Assembly: GCF_030253575.1 (NCBI RefSeq)
Contig: NC_080559.1
Coordinates: 31,770,501-31,834,500 of the forward strand
Direction of reading: 5' to 3'
Source: Rhododendron vialii
Lineage: Eukaryota; Streptophyta; Magnoliopsida; Ericales; Ericaceae
DNA: 64,000 bases
Positions 22,401 through 33,715 of the stretch are shown here, piece after piece. The notes under the pieces were generated by a model, which worked only from the letters and a program-made list of their open reading frames with translations, was not told the DNA's origin and searched no databases. Numbering within the stretch: position 1 is the first letter of the stretch; each line of letters starts with the position of its first letter. Both the position numbers and the translations under genes were made by a program.

Positions 22401-23657
22401 AATGACACAAGATTAGTGGCAACCAAACAAAAAATTCCAAAGTAATTGAACGTCCCCATTTTGCTGCAATCAAATGAGGAATAAAAACTCATTAAAAATG
22501 CATGACTCAGAGAAACTTCATAGATCATTCCCAACTGGTCCAACTAATCCCCAGGTAAATGCGGTACCCATCCCACACATAACCACATAACCAGACCCAT
22601 GGTATGGACTTAGGTCCACCAATCACAAAGATAATATATGTGGGACCTTGGTCGCATAATCCTTCAATAAAAATTCTAAAACCACGTACAATTACGCAAA
22701 CATTTTTACACACAAATTCACAATCATGTCGGGACCTAAACAAACTACACCTCCAGTGTGTGTTTGTGTGTGTTTGGAGCCTTAGTCACAAAGATAATAC
22801 ATGTGGGACCTTGGATACATAATCCCTCAATCAAAAATTCTACAACCGCGTACAATTACACAAACACATCTACACACAAATTCACATTCATCTTGGTATC
22901 TGCACAAACTACACCTCCAAAATGTGTTGGGGCCTCACATTAATGTAAGTGTGTGTATTGTGTTTGTGTAAGCGTGAGTGGTTGTAGAAGAATTGTCCAC
23001 CCTCCGCTCCCACTCCTCCTCTCAATTCTCGATCTGCGCTCACCCTCTCAATCCTTGCTCTCGCAAATCTTAGTACTGTGAGATATTTTTAAATGATGTT
23101 TTTACCCTAGCACTCCCGCTCGTGCATGCGCAACATGTGACCTAGGGACAAAGTACATGAACGAGGGGTTTTAAACCAGTGAAATTCACAACATATCCAA
23201 TATCCTAGACAAGTTCGTGCGAACAAATATCATTCAATCATATGAACATGGATATTCGATAGCATATTCAGCTAAAAATCATCAAATTACCGAAATGAGC
23301 GGCAGCTCGATTAACCCGCCGCCGTCTGCGAGTGAGAGAGGGAACGTTTCTCGATCCAAACAGCGACGCGAAGCCATTGTCGCAGAGCCCCTTGGAGGTG
23401 TAATATTCGTCACAGGGCTCCAGGGAGGTAATCAAACCCTGAATGCCTCTCGATCCACAAAATGACGAGATTAACCCCTTCGGAAGCTCACCGGCCCCGC
23501 ATTTCGCCGAAACCACCCTCCGCTTGCGGCCCCACCGCCTCGACGGAGAAGATTGAATCATCGACGACGACGTGTTCATCTCCCTGTCGCAAGCGAGTGA
23601 CATGCAGGCGGCCACGAGCCATGTGCAGAAGGCTGAAGAAGAAGAAGAAACGGCCAT
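16436..23657 (-). CDS. KAS2: Plastid 3-oxoacyl-[acyl-carrier-protein] synthase II (KASII), 13 exons, 558 aa
   Basis: Minus-strand exons: 23291-23657, 21537-21742, 21257-21460, 20938-21048, 20739-20834, 20544-20589, 20379-20458, 19834-19902, 19669-19753, 19087-19241, 18925-19005, 16784-16843, 16436-16552. All splice sites are GT-AG, phases agree, and the total is 1677 nt. KASII condenses malonyl-ACP with C16 acyl-ACP in the plastid, setting the C16/C18 balance. Exon 1 (residues 1-122) is Ser- and Arg-rich, fitting a transit peptide. The fold starts at [11 protein letters not shown]. Catalytic Cys309 lies in STACATSNF, His449 in [11 protein letters not shown], and Lys480 and His485 in [24 protein letters not shown] marks the middle. 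The C-terminal loop reads FGFGGQNSS; the plant enzymes I recall have His where Gln548 sits. KASI is less likely because the sequence follows KASII throughout and the length fits. Confidence 0.97.
17287..17803. mobile_element. GC-rich element with GTTCTAAATGGCG ends
   Basis: Left TGTTCTAAATGGCGCTTGG, right GCCGCCATTTAGAACA. Inside both ends are GC-rich and full of GCGCC/GGCGC (CCTCCAAGCGCC occurs at both sides), with an AT-rich centre containing a T tract. I recall this terminus from dispersed non-autonomous plant elements, class probably hAT; no 8-bp duplication was confirmed. Confidence 0.7.
18486..18865. mobile_element. Two partial GATCCGA-family palindromes in KASII intron 11
   Basis: First piece 18486-18620: GGGATCC at both sides, with AATGATCCAAACCGTTCAAT and TTCAGAACGTGACTTTAAGG. 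Second piece 18690-18865: GACGATCCGAACCGTTCAAT and a hairpin core GTTTTTCATAAA..TTTATGAAAAAC, ending GTTCGAATCAAGCCCTTC. A (CA)n run (18465-18480) sits just before. Confidence 0.7.
19452..19493. repeat. Poly-C then poly-A homopolymer tract in KASII intron 9
   Basis: About 30 consecutive C directly followed by about 12 A on the plus strand. On the transcribed strand this is poly-T then poly-G. Confidence 0.85.
21743..23290 (-). other. KASII intron 1 with a tandem duplication
   Basis: 1548-bp phase-1 intron separating transit peptide and enzyme. At about 22622-22920 a segment starting TCACAAAGATAATA.ATGTGG is present twice with a period of about 163 bp. No open frame here is credible as a gene. 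Confidence 0.85.
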
Positions 23658-23919
23658 TGACAAAAACACAAACCCCCACCCCACTAGAACAATACAATCA
23701 ATACGAACTATGTGTCTATCTATATCAACAAGATTGAATTCGAAGAATCAAAATCGGATTCGACAGAAGGCTAGGCAATACCCCCCAATGGGTTTCTCGA
23801 GGGGGCGGAGGAGAAGCAACAAGGGGGGTATCGAAATCATGTCATTTCTCGGATCTATTTTCTACGTATTTTTCTCTCTATCTCTTTTGGAGACGCCAAG
23901 TCTTGGGTGAGAAATCTGA

Positions 23920-23924
23920 GTAAG

Positions 23925-23955
<31 letters not shown>
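23920..23955. repeat. (CT)n upstream of KASII
   Basis: CT run about 270 bp upstream of the KASII ATG, probably in the promoter or leader; on the KASII strand it reads (GA)n. Confidence 0.75.
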
Positions 23956-23958
<3 letters not shown>

Positions 23959-24067
23959 ATGGGATGTGAGCAACATACATTTGGAGGGTGCTGTTATGCA
24001 ATCTATACATAATACGTGAAAGAATCTAGGACCAGAAAAATTATGAAATTGATATGCCTATTTAATA

Positions 24068-24302
24068 CTCACTCCATCCGGATTTAATTATTCCTAATTC
24101 TATTTTAACCGGCTAAAAAACGAATTATATCTTTAAATTCGTAATTAATTTCATATCGAATATGAATCTTGTTTGATAGATCTCGAATAGTTCTATAATA
24201 CAATGTTTTCAAACTCACGTAAAACATTATAAATTGGGAGATATAATCGATTAAAAATAACACGAACTCCTAAAAATGACTATTAAATCCGGACAAAGGG
24301 AG
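24068..24302. mobile_element. Stowaway-like MITE (235 bp)
   Basis: Left CTCACTCCATCCGGATTTA, right TAAATCCGGACAAAGGGAG, TA on both sides (24066-24067, 24303-24304). Confidence 0.85.
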
Positions 24303-24984
24303 TATCTCTATTGTGAAGGCCAGCAGGAGGGTCCAGTCCAAAAACATGATAATGTTTGTCGGATTGTGTAGGATCCGTCACAAAGCCATGAACAAATTAT
24401 CGAAGATTCTGGATTGACGGATTCCATCGCTTTCTTGTTTTTAATGGGTTTTTTTTTTGATCGGCCTCTTATTTTTAATGGTTAGGTCTGCATTCGACAA
24501 TAAAACTCTTAAAAGAGTATAATAATGTGGACCGAAGTTTTAAAAAAAAAAAAAAGAAAAGGTAGACGACACTAGAGCAAAAAAAAAAATTTCATTAACA
24601 AAAATTTGCGGCCAAAAGTTAAGAAAAAGAAAAATCACTAAAGCCGAAAACAATATCAAAATTAGAAGAATGAGTCATTAATTTTGGAATGATTGGTATT
24701 TTTGCACTTTTGTGAAGACAAGAAAATAAAGGAAAATTCTAAGACAATAATAAGTGTGTGAATGTGTATTAAAGGGTATGAAAAGTACACAGAATTACAT
24801 GTTTTCTTTATTTTTTAGTGTACTTGTGGTCGACCCAGTGGGCTGACAATAATAAAACCGAAAAATAAAAAGACCAAAATGAAGTTGGCGAGAATGGGGC
24901 CTCGCTACTTTTGTCTTGGAAGAAAGAAAAAACTACTCCATATAGGTGGCGAAAAAATCTAAGGTGTATTAGCTTATTCAGCCA
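24303..24984. other. Intergenic, AT-rich
   Basis: No gene or element termini recognised; A-rich tracts at 24541-24562 and 24580-24590. Confidence 0.55.
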
Positions 24985-24993
24985 ATAAATCAA

Positions 24994-25494
24994 GGGTAAA
25001 CTATAGTTAATCCCCTCTAACTAAGCCCCGCGTGCACTTTGCCCCCTCTAACTTTTTTTTTGGCACTCAACCCCCTCTAATTAACTGAAATTCAAACGGT
25101 CATAACTTCTTCGTCCAAAATCGAAAACATGCAAATTATATATCAATTTCGAGGTCTTGAAGTCAGCTTTCTAATGACACCAAAATCACATCACGATTCA
25201 AAACACACAGAAAGTTATGATCAAAAAAGTAAGGGCTGGTAGATAGAAAGACCGTTTTAATTATAACTTTTTGTGTGCTTTGAATCGTAATATGATTTTG
25301 GTGTCATTAGAAAGCTGACTTCAAGACCTCGAATCGATATACAATTTGCATGTTTTCGATTTCAGACAAAGAAGTTATGACCATTTGAAGTTATTACCGT
25401 TTGAATTTCAGATAGTTAGAGGGGGTTGAGTGTCAAAACAAAAAGTTAGAGGGGGCAAAGTGCATAGTTAGAGGGGGTTAACTGTAGTTTACCC
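24994..25494. mobile_element. Mutator-type foldback MITE (501 bp) with perfect 9-bp duplication
   Basis: Ends GGGTAAACTATAGTTAA and TTAACTGTAGTTTACCC; arms extend about 200 bp (CCCCCTCTAACT, GGTCATAACTTCTT, TTCTAATGACACCAAAATCA all occur inverted). Flanked by ATAAATCAA at 24985-24993 and 25495-25503, a perfect 9-bp target duplication as in MULEs. Confidence 0.9.
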
Positions 25495-25511
25495 ATAAAT
25501 CAATTGAAATA

Positions 25512-25835
25512 GGGTGCTGCTATTCGCAGCCCTTTATTTTCTCCCGTAACCCATTACATTTCGGTAAATGATTGTTGAAAATCATAAATAACATTTCGGT
25601 AAATTGTTGTTGAAAACAAGATTATATTTCGGTAACTATATGTCGAAAATATGTTCAACTTTCGATAAACAACTGCCGAACATGCATTTTCGGTAAACAT
25701 CTGTTGAAAAAAATATTATATTTCGGTAATTGGATGCTGAAAATATATCTCAATTTCGGTAACTAACTGTCGAGTATAATTGAAAATTTTTAACGGGCTA
25801 TGGGAGTAAATAGAAGGCTGCGAATAGCGGCGCCC
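25512..25835. mobile_element. MITE with CTATTCGCAGCCCTTT ends (324 bp)
   Basis: Left GGGTGCTGCTATTCGCAGCC, right GGCTGCGAATAGCGGCGCCC. Flanked by TTGAAATA on both sides (25504-25511, 25836-25843). Internal TTTCGGTAA..TGTTGAAAA degenerate units, as in 14872-15402. Its left duplication touches the right duplication of the preceding element. Confidence 0.88.
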
Positions 25836-25843
25836 TTGAAATA

Positions 25844-26455
25844 AGCAAACTGATTTGTTATTGCCTTGTTCATGGATGGATGGATTAATCGATTTTATTG
25901 GCCATGTAGGCTTATTGGCCCATAATAATCCGAAAGCCAAACCTGCCTTTATATCGGGATCACCTCCCCGCCGTACCTTAATCCCTCGTACTCTTTTTTT
26001 GCTGGCTCATAACCCACATCAATATTTCAAACCGTTAGATTTCAAAAACTACGCATAGAAGAACATTCTTGTAAAAAAATTCAACTTCATTGGACATCAA
26101 TAAATACGTTAATGGCTCGTACAAAAAATTACTAACAATTTAAGTTGAAATAGTATTTCACCGTCCATTTCACACAAGTAATTTACATAGCTATCGATAT
26201 CCAATCATGTTGGGTTTTTCTCAAAAAATGATGTTCTTTCCGTAGCGTCTAAGATCAACGGTTTAGATTAATATTGTGAGTTTGGCCGGGATGAGCCCGC
26301 AAAAGGAAAGTATGGAGGAGCTCGGTGGATTGAAGTATGGAGGGTAATATCTCGTATATCTTGGATAGAAAACAAGCCTAGGTTTCTTTTGGTTGAACTC
26401 TTTTCACACTTCTGGGGCCAGGAAAGTAAGATCGGAATAATTTCCTCTAAGTATA
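25844..26455. other. Intergenic, nothing recognised
   Basis: Open frames at 25855-26058 and 26268-26462 have no recognisable protein features. Confidence 0.55.
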
Positions 26456-26669
26456 CTCTCACCGTTCCTAAATAAGTATCCGATACGCAAATTTAGGCCT
26501 TACAAAAAAATGCACGTTTTTCTTAAAAATAAATTTTTTTTTTCACAATCTAAAAGAACTCATTGTTATCTATTGATTTGTGAAAAAATTTAATTTTTTT
26601 AACGAAACAAATGTATCTTTTTAAAGACTTAAGTTTGTACGTCAGATATTTATTCAGGAGCGGATGGAG
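26456..26669. mobile_element. Stowaway-like MITE (214 bp)
   Basis: Left CTCTCACCGTTCCTAAATAAG, right TTTATTCAGGAGCGGATGGAG, TA on both sides. Confidence 0.82.
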
Positions 26670-27485
26670 TATTAATTAATAAGTAGGCCTAGTTAGATAC
26701 TCCATGATGCCTCTTTTCATCGGTAGGGTTTGACTTGTGACTCAATATTTTGGTTAGAGCCGTTGAAAGTCCTATCGTCAAAATAAAAGTATAAATTTTT
26801 TTTTTTTGCCACAATTATCGTTTTAATCGCCGAGTTACAATCAGTCGATCATAAGTCGCTTGTCACAAGCATGTTAGATGATCGGGTAGAAAACGACTTT
26901 ACCAAATATGCCGGCCGTATCTTAATTAAGCTAACCTTTTGGCAGCCCCACGTTACTGTAATGTAAGGCGGTCAGAACGACGTCGTTTTGGCTTTTCTCG
27001 TTCAAACCTAACATTTTTCTATTTTTAAAATGTGTACAGAGACCACAACAAGATGATCAAAACCGTTTGTCTCGTAGTCCTCGGTGACATCATCACTTTC
27101 GTAATTGAAAAGTCGGATATGAAGACGGATATAATAAGGGTAGGAGGTTCGGCTGCAGACGGATGTACAATTTTTGAGGAATACTATATCTATCATCTAT
27201 AGTCGAGTGACAAACACCGAATATAAGTTGTTCGGAGTATATCCGTCACTCTCTTTATTTCTTGCAAATTTATATATTCATTTCTTCAAGTTTGAAACAA
27301 GAGAAAGCTACCCTACATATTGTAACTGTTTCTTCTTTTTCGTTCGCTGACGTAGCTTTTCAAAATGAATAAATTTTAATTTTGCTTCCTCCATTAGAGA
27401 CGCTCTTTAAACACAATTTTGTCTTAAAGCCAAAGCCCAAAAAAAATTAATTTGGCCAATCATTAATTAAAGATGCTCTAAGGAC
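26670..27485. other. Intergenic, nothing recognised
   Basis: AT-rich without termini or genes that I can support. Confidence 0.5.
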
Positions 27486-27489
27486 TTTA

Positions 27490-27940
27490 GGTGGTGTTTC
27501 AGTTTCTTTTTAAGCCTTGTTTTTCAAAAAGAAGATAATTTCAAACTCAAATATAATGAAAATAAAAAAAAAATTGATTTTTTTTGCACCGTTTAAAATA
27601 TCTCAATGAGATCTATAAAACAATATCCATATTGATAAAAAAATTATTTGCGTAAACACATAATTTTTGAACTTGAAATTACTTATTTTTTTAAAAGAAG
27701 GTTTTAAGCCGTTCCGCTTTCTTTTTAACTTTTTTTTAAAAAAAGAAGGTAATTTCAAACTCAAATATAATGAAAATGAAAAATAATTTTTTATTTTTTT
27801 GCACCATTTAAAAGATCTCAATGAAATTTATCAAATAAGATCCATATTGATAGAAAATTTATTTTCTTAAACATATAATTTTTTAACTTAAAATTACCTT
27901 TCTTTTCAAAAAATATTTTTTCCAAGAAACCGGAACAGGC
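27490..27940. mobile_element. Two head-to-tail MITE copies, ATCTCAATGAGATC family
   Basis: AGGTGGTGTTTCAGTTTCTT at the left and AAGAAACCGGAACAGGCCC at the right. Two internal copies each hold AATTTCAAACTCAAATATAA, ATCTCAATGA.ATCTAT and ATCCATATTGATA. Related copies: 32498-32738 and 36465-36735. Confidence 0.68.
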
Positions 27941-27944
27941 CCGA

Positions 27945-29145
27945 TCCCTAAAGAAACTCGAACTATAGTACTACACTAATAAAAGCTTTGCTTGACCGAA
28001 AATTTAATTGGGTATGTACTCCAGGCGATGAATCCTATCCTGTGGTACTTTACCACATCGACTTTGTCCCACACAATAAAATCAATGAGGTCCCGATCAA
28101 CATAAATAGCCAAAAAAAGTTAGTAAATAGCAAATCAGACTTGTCGAGCTTTTCTTTAGATATTTTTCAAAATGTTTGTGTAAAAGTCAAAATCTTTAAC
28201 TTTGGACAAATCTGATCATATTATACCTAAGCTTGTAGTATTTTTTTCGTTGTAGAATATTTACGGAGTATTATTTTACGAGTTTGTTTTTTTACTCCTA
28301 AATTTTCGGCAACTGCCAATAAACTTTTCACCTACTACTGAAATACAGTATGCAATCTATTTTCATTATAACCTAAATCCGATGGTACCCGATGAAAGTA
28401 CCTGAAACCATAATCCTATGAAAGTGTTACACCACTAAAATTATATAATAGAAAAGTGCACTCTAAAGCCCTATGGAAGTGCCTAAACTCTACGGTACCC
28501 TACGCTAGCCTAAGGTATCATTCTCTACCCTAAGGTATCCTATCCTATAATAAGAAAGTGCTCTCTAAAATTTTAGTATAAAAGTGTCTAAACACGTAAG
28601 GTACCTACCTTACCCCTAGGGAGTAGACTGGGCCTCCTATAAAATCCTGGGATTGACGTACTTCATAGTTCAATACGTAAAATCTCAACCGACACTTTTG
28701 AAGCATTAATTGTTAATTCTATTTCCTACCAAATACATAACCCACCTAGTACGGTACCCTGGTATTAAATTACTATTCCTATGTATTTTTTTCCATAATA
28801 ACGGCAGAGGAATGAATACGAATGGGCCAATACTAACACAATGGTGACTTCAGAAATTTTGAAAAGGGTTTTCAGAAATCTCTAATATCTGCAAAAACCA
28901 CAATTATATATACCCAAAAAAAAATTATTCAATTGCTTGGATTGCATACATTGGATTGATTTAAGTCCTTACTACTTTTTATTATTAATAAAAATTTTAA
29001 AAACGGACAAAGCTACGGAACGTAAAACCTTTTAACGTGAAATCAAAAATGTCCAAGGAACGACGGGCAAACGAACAATGGAGAAGCCGACGGGTAAGGC
29101 TCATTACTCCACCATGGGCAACGAGGAACTTGGCAACCAAGTTTT
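27945..29145 (+). repeat. Diverged segmental duplication, copy A
   Basis: Matches 32145-33715 in order: GAACTATAGTACTACA, CCAGGCGATGA.TCC, AACTGCCAATAAACTTTTCA, a TACCCTA-rich tract, GGAATGAATACGAATGGGCC and TTCAAGGAACGACGGGCAAA-like sequence. Ends near GAGGAACTTGGCAAC. An ATG-started phrase at 29078 is kept in both copies. No intact gene. Confidence 0.82.
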
Positions 29146-30048
29146 AATTATCGATTTCTTTAGAGTTTATGAGATATTGAGATCATATCCTTGTGACTCT
29201 CTAATTGAACTGAATCTTGAATTAATTGATAAGTACGTTGAATTTATTATTAGCTAGCCTGGGGAAGTGGATTATTGATTCTGTATATTCGTACCTCTAC
29301 GCAAAAATTCTAACTACGTCCCTGATAATTCATCAACCTCCACTTCCACCACCCCGAATATTTTTGTTTAAGAGTAAAAACAATCCTTCCTTAAGAGCAT
29401 AAAATCCCGCTGGTAAAATTCGCATGAGATTACGGCAAAACCCGTAATTCGAAGCCTATCAGAATCTCAAACAAGAACTCCAGTGGTAGCTGCCATGGCT
29501 GCCCACTTCCACATCGCAAGAGAACAATCTCTCTGCTATATATTACTCGTATAAGAATTGTAGTTATCTAAAATAAAACGAAGCTCTCTTCTTACTATCT
29601 CGCCTTGGTCTCCTACATGGAATTTTCTCATTTTTATTATTTTTTATTCATTATTCTACACTTTTTACAAAATGTAAAATAGATAAGAACTTTTTTTTGC
29701 TTGAAAATGAAACTAAATTCGATCGATAACATAACAAATATTTCTTGAAACCAATCTCTTTTTTTCGTTTCCTGGTGTTTTTTTATTGTTGTTGAATTGT
29801 CTTAATTGTTTTGCAAGAAAATGAGTAAATTTTAAGAGCCATACGCGCTGATCAACTAATATAAATTAAGGACGATAAGAAAAAAGTTCTCACAATTTTT
29901 TTTCTTCTCATTTCTCGTGCATCGAATAGATAAGACGCAAGTAGACTTTCTATAATGCAATGGAACTCTTGCAAGGACAAACCTACGTATTTTGACTATT
30001 TTATTTTTATTACAGCACTTAAAAGCAAATCTTATAACCCAAACCTTA
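29146..30048. other. Intergenic, AT-rich
   Basis: No gene or clear element found. Confidence 0.5.
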
Positions 30049-30244
30049 GAGCATTCACAGTGGAATAAGTAAAAGAAAAAATGGTTAAAGTTAGCAATAT
30101 TGGATCAAAAAAATGCTCACATTAGAATAACCAAACCTAGCAACCTCTTAACAACTCATCAATTTTTGGTTCTTCAATAATCAAAGCTAGCAATATTTTA
30201 TCAATAACCAAATTTTATCTATCAATCAAGTACACCAATATTAC

Positions 30245-30295
<51 letters not shown>

Positions 30296-30858
30296 AATGT
30301 TTTCAAAAAATAATTTTAAAAAACTGTAACTTTCAGATTTTTTTTTCCTGTTTTTTTTTAGAAACATTTTTTTTGAAAAAACAATTTTTTTCAAAAATTT
30401 TAAATAACTATAAGTAAAAAAAATGTGTTTTTCAAAAACCTGTTTTTGAAATTTCAAAACTCTTTTATAGAAAACTATTTTTTACACAAAATCTGTTTTT
30501 AAAAAACTGTATTTATAGTTTTTAAAATTTCAAAAGTATTTGTGTGAATATAATTCTTTCAAAATTTCTCAAAATTGTATTTACAGTTTTTAAGTGAACA
30601 AAGTGTGTTTTTTGAAAAACTTTTTTTTTAACTGTTTCTAACATAAACTGTTTTTTTTTCTTTCAAACACCCATTTTTCAAAAAATATGCGTGAAATGAA
30701 GGGAAAAAGTTTGGAGGGCACATTGGTTTTGATTATGGGCAAAAAATAACCAATATGGGATTTAACATTGCTAACTTTAGCAACCTCTAAATGGATAGTC
30801 AAAATCTAATGTGGCATGTTTTGATTATTCACATTTCTTTATTCCACTGCTGATGCTC
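30049..30858. mobile_element. Tourist-like MITE, 810 bp, AT-rich interior
   Basis: Left GAGCATTCACAGTGGAATAAG, right CTTTATTCCACTGCTGATGCTC; further pairing AAAGTTAGCAATATTGG / CATTGCTAACTTTAGC. TTA precedes the left end. A (CT)n microsatellite of about 45 bp at 30249-30292 and long T/A runs lie inside. Confidence 0.75.
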
Positions 30859-31088
30859 TCATAGAAGTATTAGTTTGTTATATTTTTCCTTTTTGGGGAG
30901 TATTTTTTTCGTGTCGCAACTTCATTAAATTACTGTAATTTGCTACGTCTAGAACCAATAACCGAAAAAACGTAGACGTTTTTATCATGTTGTTCACACA
31001 AACTAACAACTTGACAACGATTTTTTTTTTACTACAGTAACTCTACTCACAAACTCATCTACAACTTATTTGCTACCGAAAATAACTT

Positions 31089-31335
31089 ACATTTTTCAAC
31101 AACTTAGGGGGTGTTTCCACTAACGAAAAATACAAAAAAACTCAACTCATTTTACCATTTCGTTTCACTAACAAAAAAATTTCAGCATTTTATCATCTCG
31201 TTTTACATTTTTCAACAACTTCGAGGGTGTTTCCACTAACAAAAACTACAAAAAAAAACTCAACTCATTTTACCATTTCGTTTCACTAACAAATTTTTTT
31301 TAGCATTTTAGCATTTCGTTTTCACTAAAAAAAAG
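31089..31335 (+). repeat. 116-bp tandem duplication
   Basis: ACATTTTTCAACAACTT begins each copy at 31089 and 31205; each continues GGGTGTTTCCACTAAC..CAACTCATTTTACCATTTCG. Confidence 0.85.
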
Positions 31336-31902
31336 TTTGTCAACAAAAACATTTTTTGCTACAGTAACTCTACTTACAAACTCATCAACAACTTGACATT
31401 TCTCAACAACTTATTCACTACCGAAAACACCTAACAACTTCTTAATCACAAATAAAAATCTAGAAATTTTTCATAGTAAACCAATAACCAAACCAATACC
31501 TACGGATTATGAATTTGGAGAACCAAACCAACCCACAAAAGGCATAGAACCAAATCCAAACCATTAAAATACTGTTCAGTTTCGGTTTTAAATCACAGTT
31601 TGCTTGTATAGGAATTTAGGGTAATTAGTTTGGTAGTGAAGGAATTATAAAAATTGGAATTGGTTTTCATGTATAGAAATATAATAAATTGGGCCATGAA
31701 AGTTGACTGACCTGGTGATGTTTTTTGTGTATAATAAATTAATAATCATAGGAAATTAGGATTGGGTTTGATAAATAGAAGTTTAGTCTAAATTATCTTT
31801 GTAGGAAAGAAAAAAAAAATATTGCGGTGGATTTAATAGGATCAATAAAATTAGAAAAGTAGTTAATTAAGGTTCTCATATTTATTTGGTGAATCATAAT
31901 TA

Positions 31903-31948
<46 letters not shown>

Positions 31949-32144
31949 CGGTTCGGATCGGTTTGAAACTATAATCGTGAACGTGTATCCACAAACCAAA
32001 CCATATAGCGTGATTTCTAATTTTTTTAAATCATGACCAAACCATACTACTAAAAAACCAAACAAAATCATTTGGTTTGAATAGATTTGAACTGGATTCG
32101 CAATTTAACGAATTTTTTGCACACCCCTGCTAAGAACGTTATAT
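31336..32144. other. Intergenic with (TA)n
   Basis: AT-rich; a (TA)n microsatellite lies at about 31905-31943. No gene. Confidence 0.6.
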
Positions 32145-33715
32145 CCCTGAAGGAAATCGAACTATAGTACTACAAAATAAAAGCTTGGGTATGAACTCCA
32201 GGCGATGATTCCAATGGTACTGTACCACATCGACAGATCGACTTCGTCCCACACAACAAAACCAATGAGGTCCCCATCGACATAAATAGCAAAAAAAAGT
32301 TAGTAAATAGCAAAATCAGACTTTTTGAGTTTTTTTTTTGGTTATTTTTCAAAATATTTGTGTAAAAGTCAAAATCTTTTGGACAAATCTTATCATATTT
32401 TACCTAAGCTTGTAGTATTTTTTTCGTTGGAGAATATTTACGGAAAATTATTTTACGAGTTTGTTTTTTTTACTAATATATATGAGAGGCTAATTAAGGC
32501 TCCGTTTCAGAACACCTTCTTAAAAAATAAGTACTTATTTCACATTTTCAAACTCAAAAATAATATAAATGAAAAAAAAAATTCAAATTTTTTTTCACCG
32601 TATAAAAGATCTCAATGAGATCTATCAAACAAGATCCATATTGATAGGAAAATTATTTACGTAAACACGTGATTTTTAAGCTTGAAATTGTCTTCTTAAA
32701 AAATAAATACTTATTTCCGTTTCCGGAACGGGGCTTAAGTACTACTAATAACTTTTGATGCGCGCAGATTAACTCCTAAATTTTCAGCAACTGCCAATAA
32801 ACTTTTCACCTACTACTGAAATATGCAATCTAAAGCAGATGTGTTTATTTAGTATTGAGAAATCTGATAGTAGTAGGGGAGAGAGATTTGGTGATAGATC
32901 CACTATAAAGATTTTATAAACACACAAGTCCAGCTCAACATTTTATAAGTCCACAAATCCACATGCATAACCTAAACTCTATGGTACCCTATGAAAGTAC
33001 CTGAAACCATAAACCATATGAAAGTGTTTACATCACTAAAATTTTATAATAAGAAAATGCACCCTAAAACTCTATGGAAGTGTCTAAACTCTAGGGTACC
33101 CTATGGTTGGATATCATTCTCCACCCTAGGGTACCCTACCCTATAATAAGAAAGTGCACTTTAAAATTATAGTATAAAAGTGTCTAAACCGTATGGTACC
33201 CTACCCTACCCCTAGGGAGTGGACTGAGTCTCCTATAAAATTCTGTGATTGACGTACTTCATAAGTTCATATGTAAAATCTCAACCGACCCTTTTGAAGC
33301 ATTAATTGTTAATTCTATTTCCTACCAACTACACAACCCACCTAGGACGGTACCCTGGTATTAAATTATATTCCTATGTATTTTCCATAATAACAACAGA
33401 GGAATGAATACGAATGGGCCAACAATAGCACAATGGTGACTCTAGAAATTTTGAAATGGATTTTCAGAAATTTCTACTATCTGTAGAAACCACAATTATA
33501 TATACCAAAAAAATTATCAATTGCTTGGGTTGTATACATTAGATTGATTTAAGTCCTTACTCCTTTTTAAAAATTAAAAAATGGGCAAAGCTACGGAACG
33601 TAAAAACCTCTCAACGTGAAATCAAAGATGTTCAAGGAACGACGGGCAAACGAACGATGGAGAAGCTCGCAGGTAAGACTCATTACACTACCATGGGCAA
33701 CGAGGAACTTGGCAA
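32145..33715 (+). repeat. Diverged segmental duplication, copy B
   Basis: Second copy of 27945-29145. It is longer because a MITE (32498-32738) and about 100 bp near 32845-32960 are additional. The ATG phrase corresponds to 33657. Confidence 0.82.
32498..32738. mobile_element. MITE inserted in duplication copy B
   Basis: Left AAGGCTCCGTTTCAGAACACC, right CCGTTTCCGGAACGGGGCTT; AAAAAATAAGTACTTATTTC near both ends. Missing from copy A at the equivalent place (around 28285), so the insertion is younger than the duplication. Confidence 0.78.

Noticed and set aside
23658-23684. Earlier in-frame start for KASII (GTG, 9 residues upstream)
   Set aside because: Not an ATG; the ATG at 23657 starts a normal Ser-rich transit peptide.
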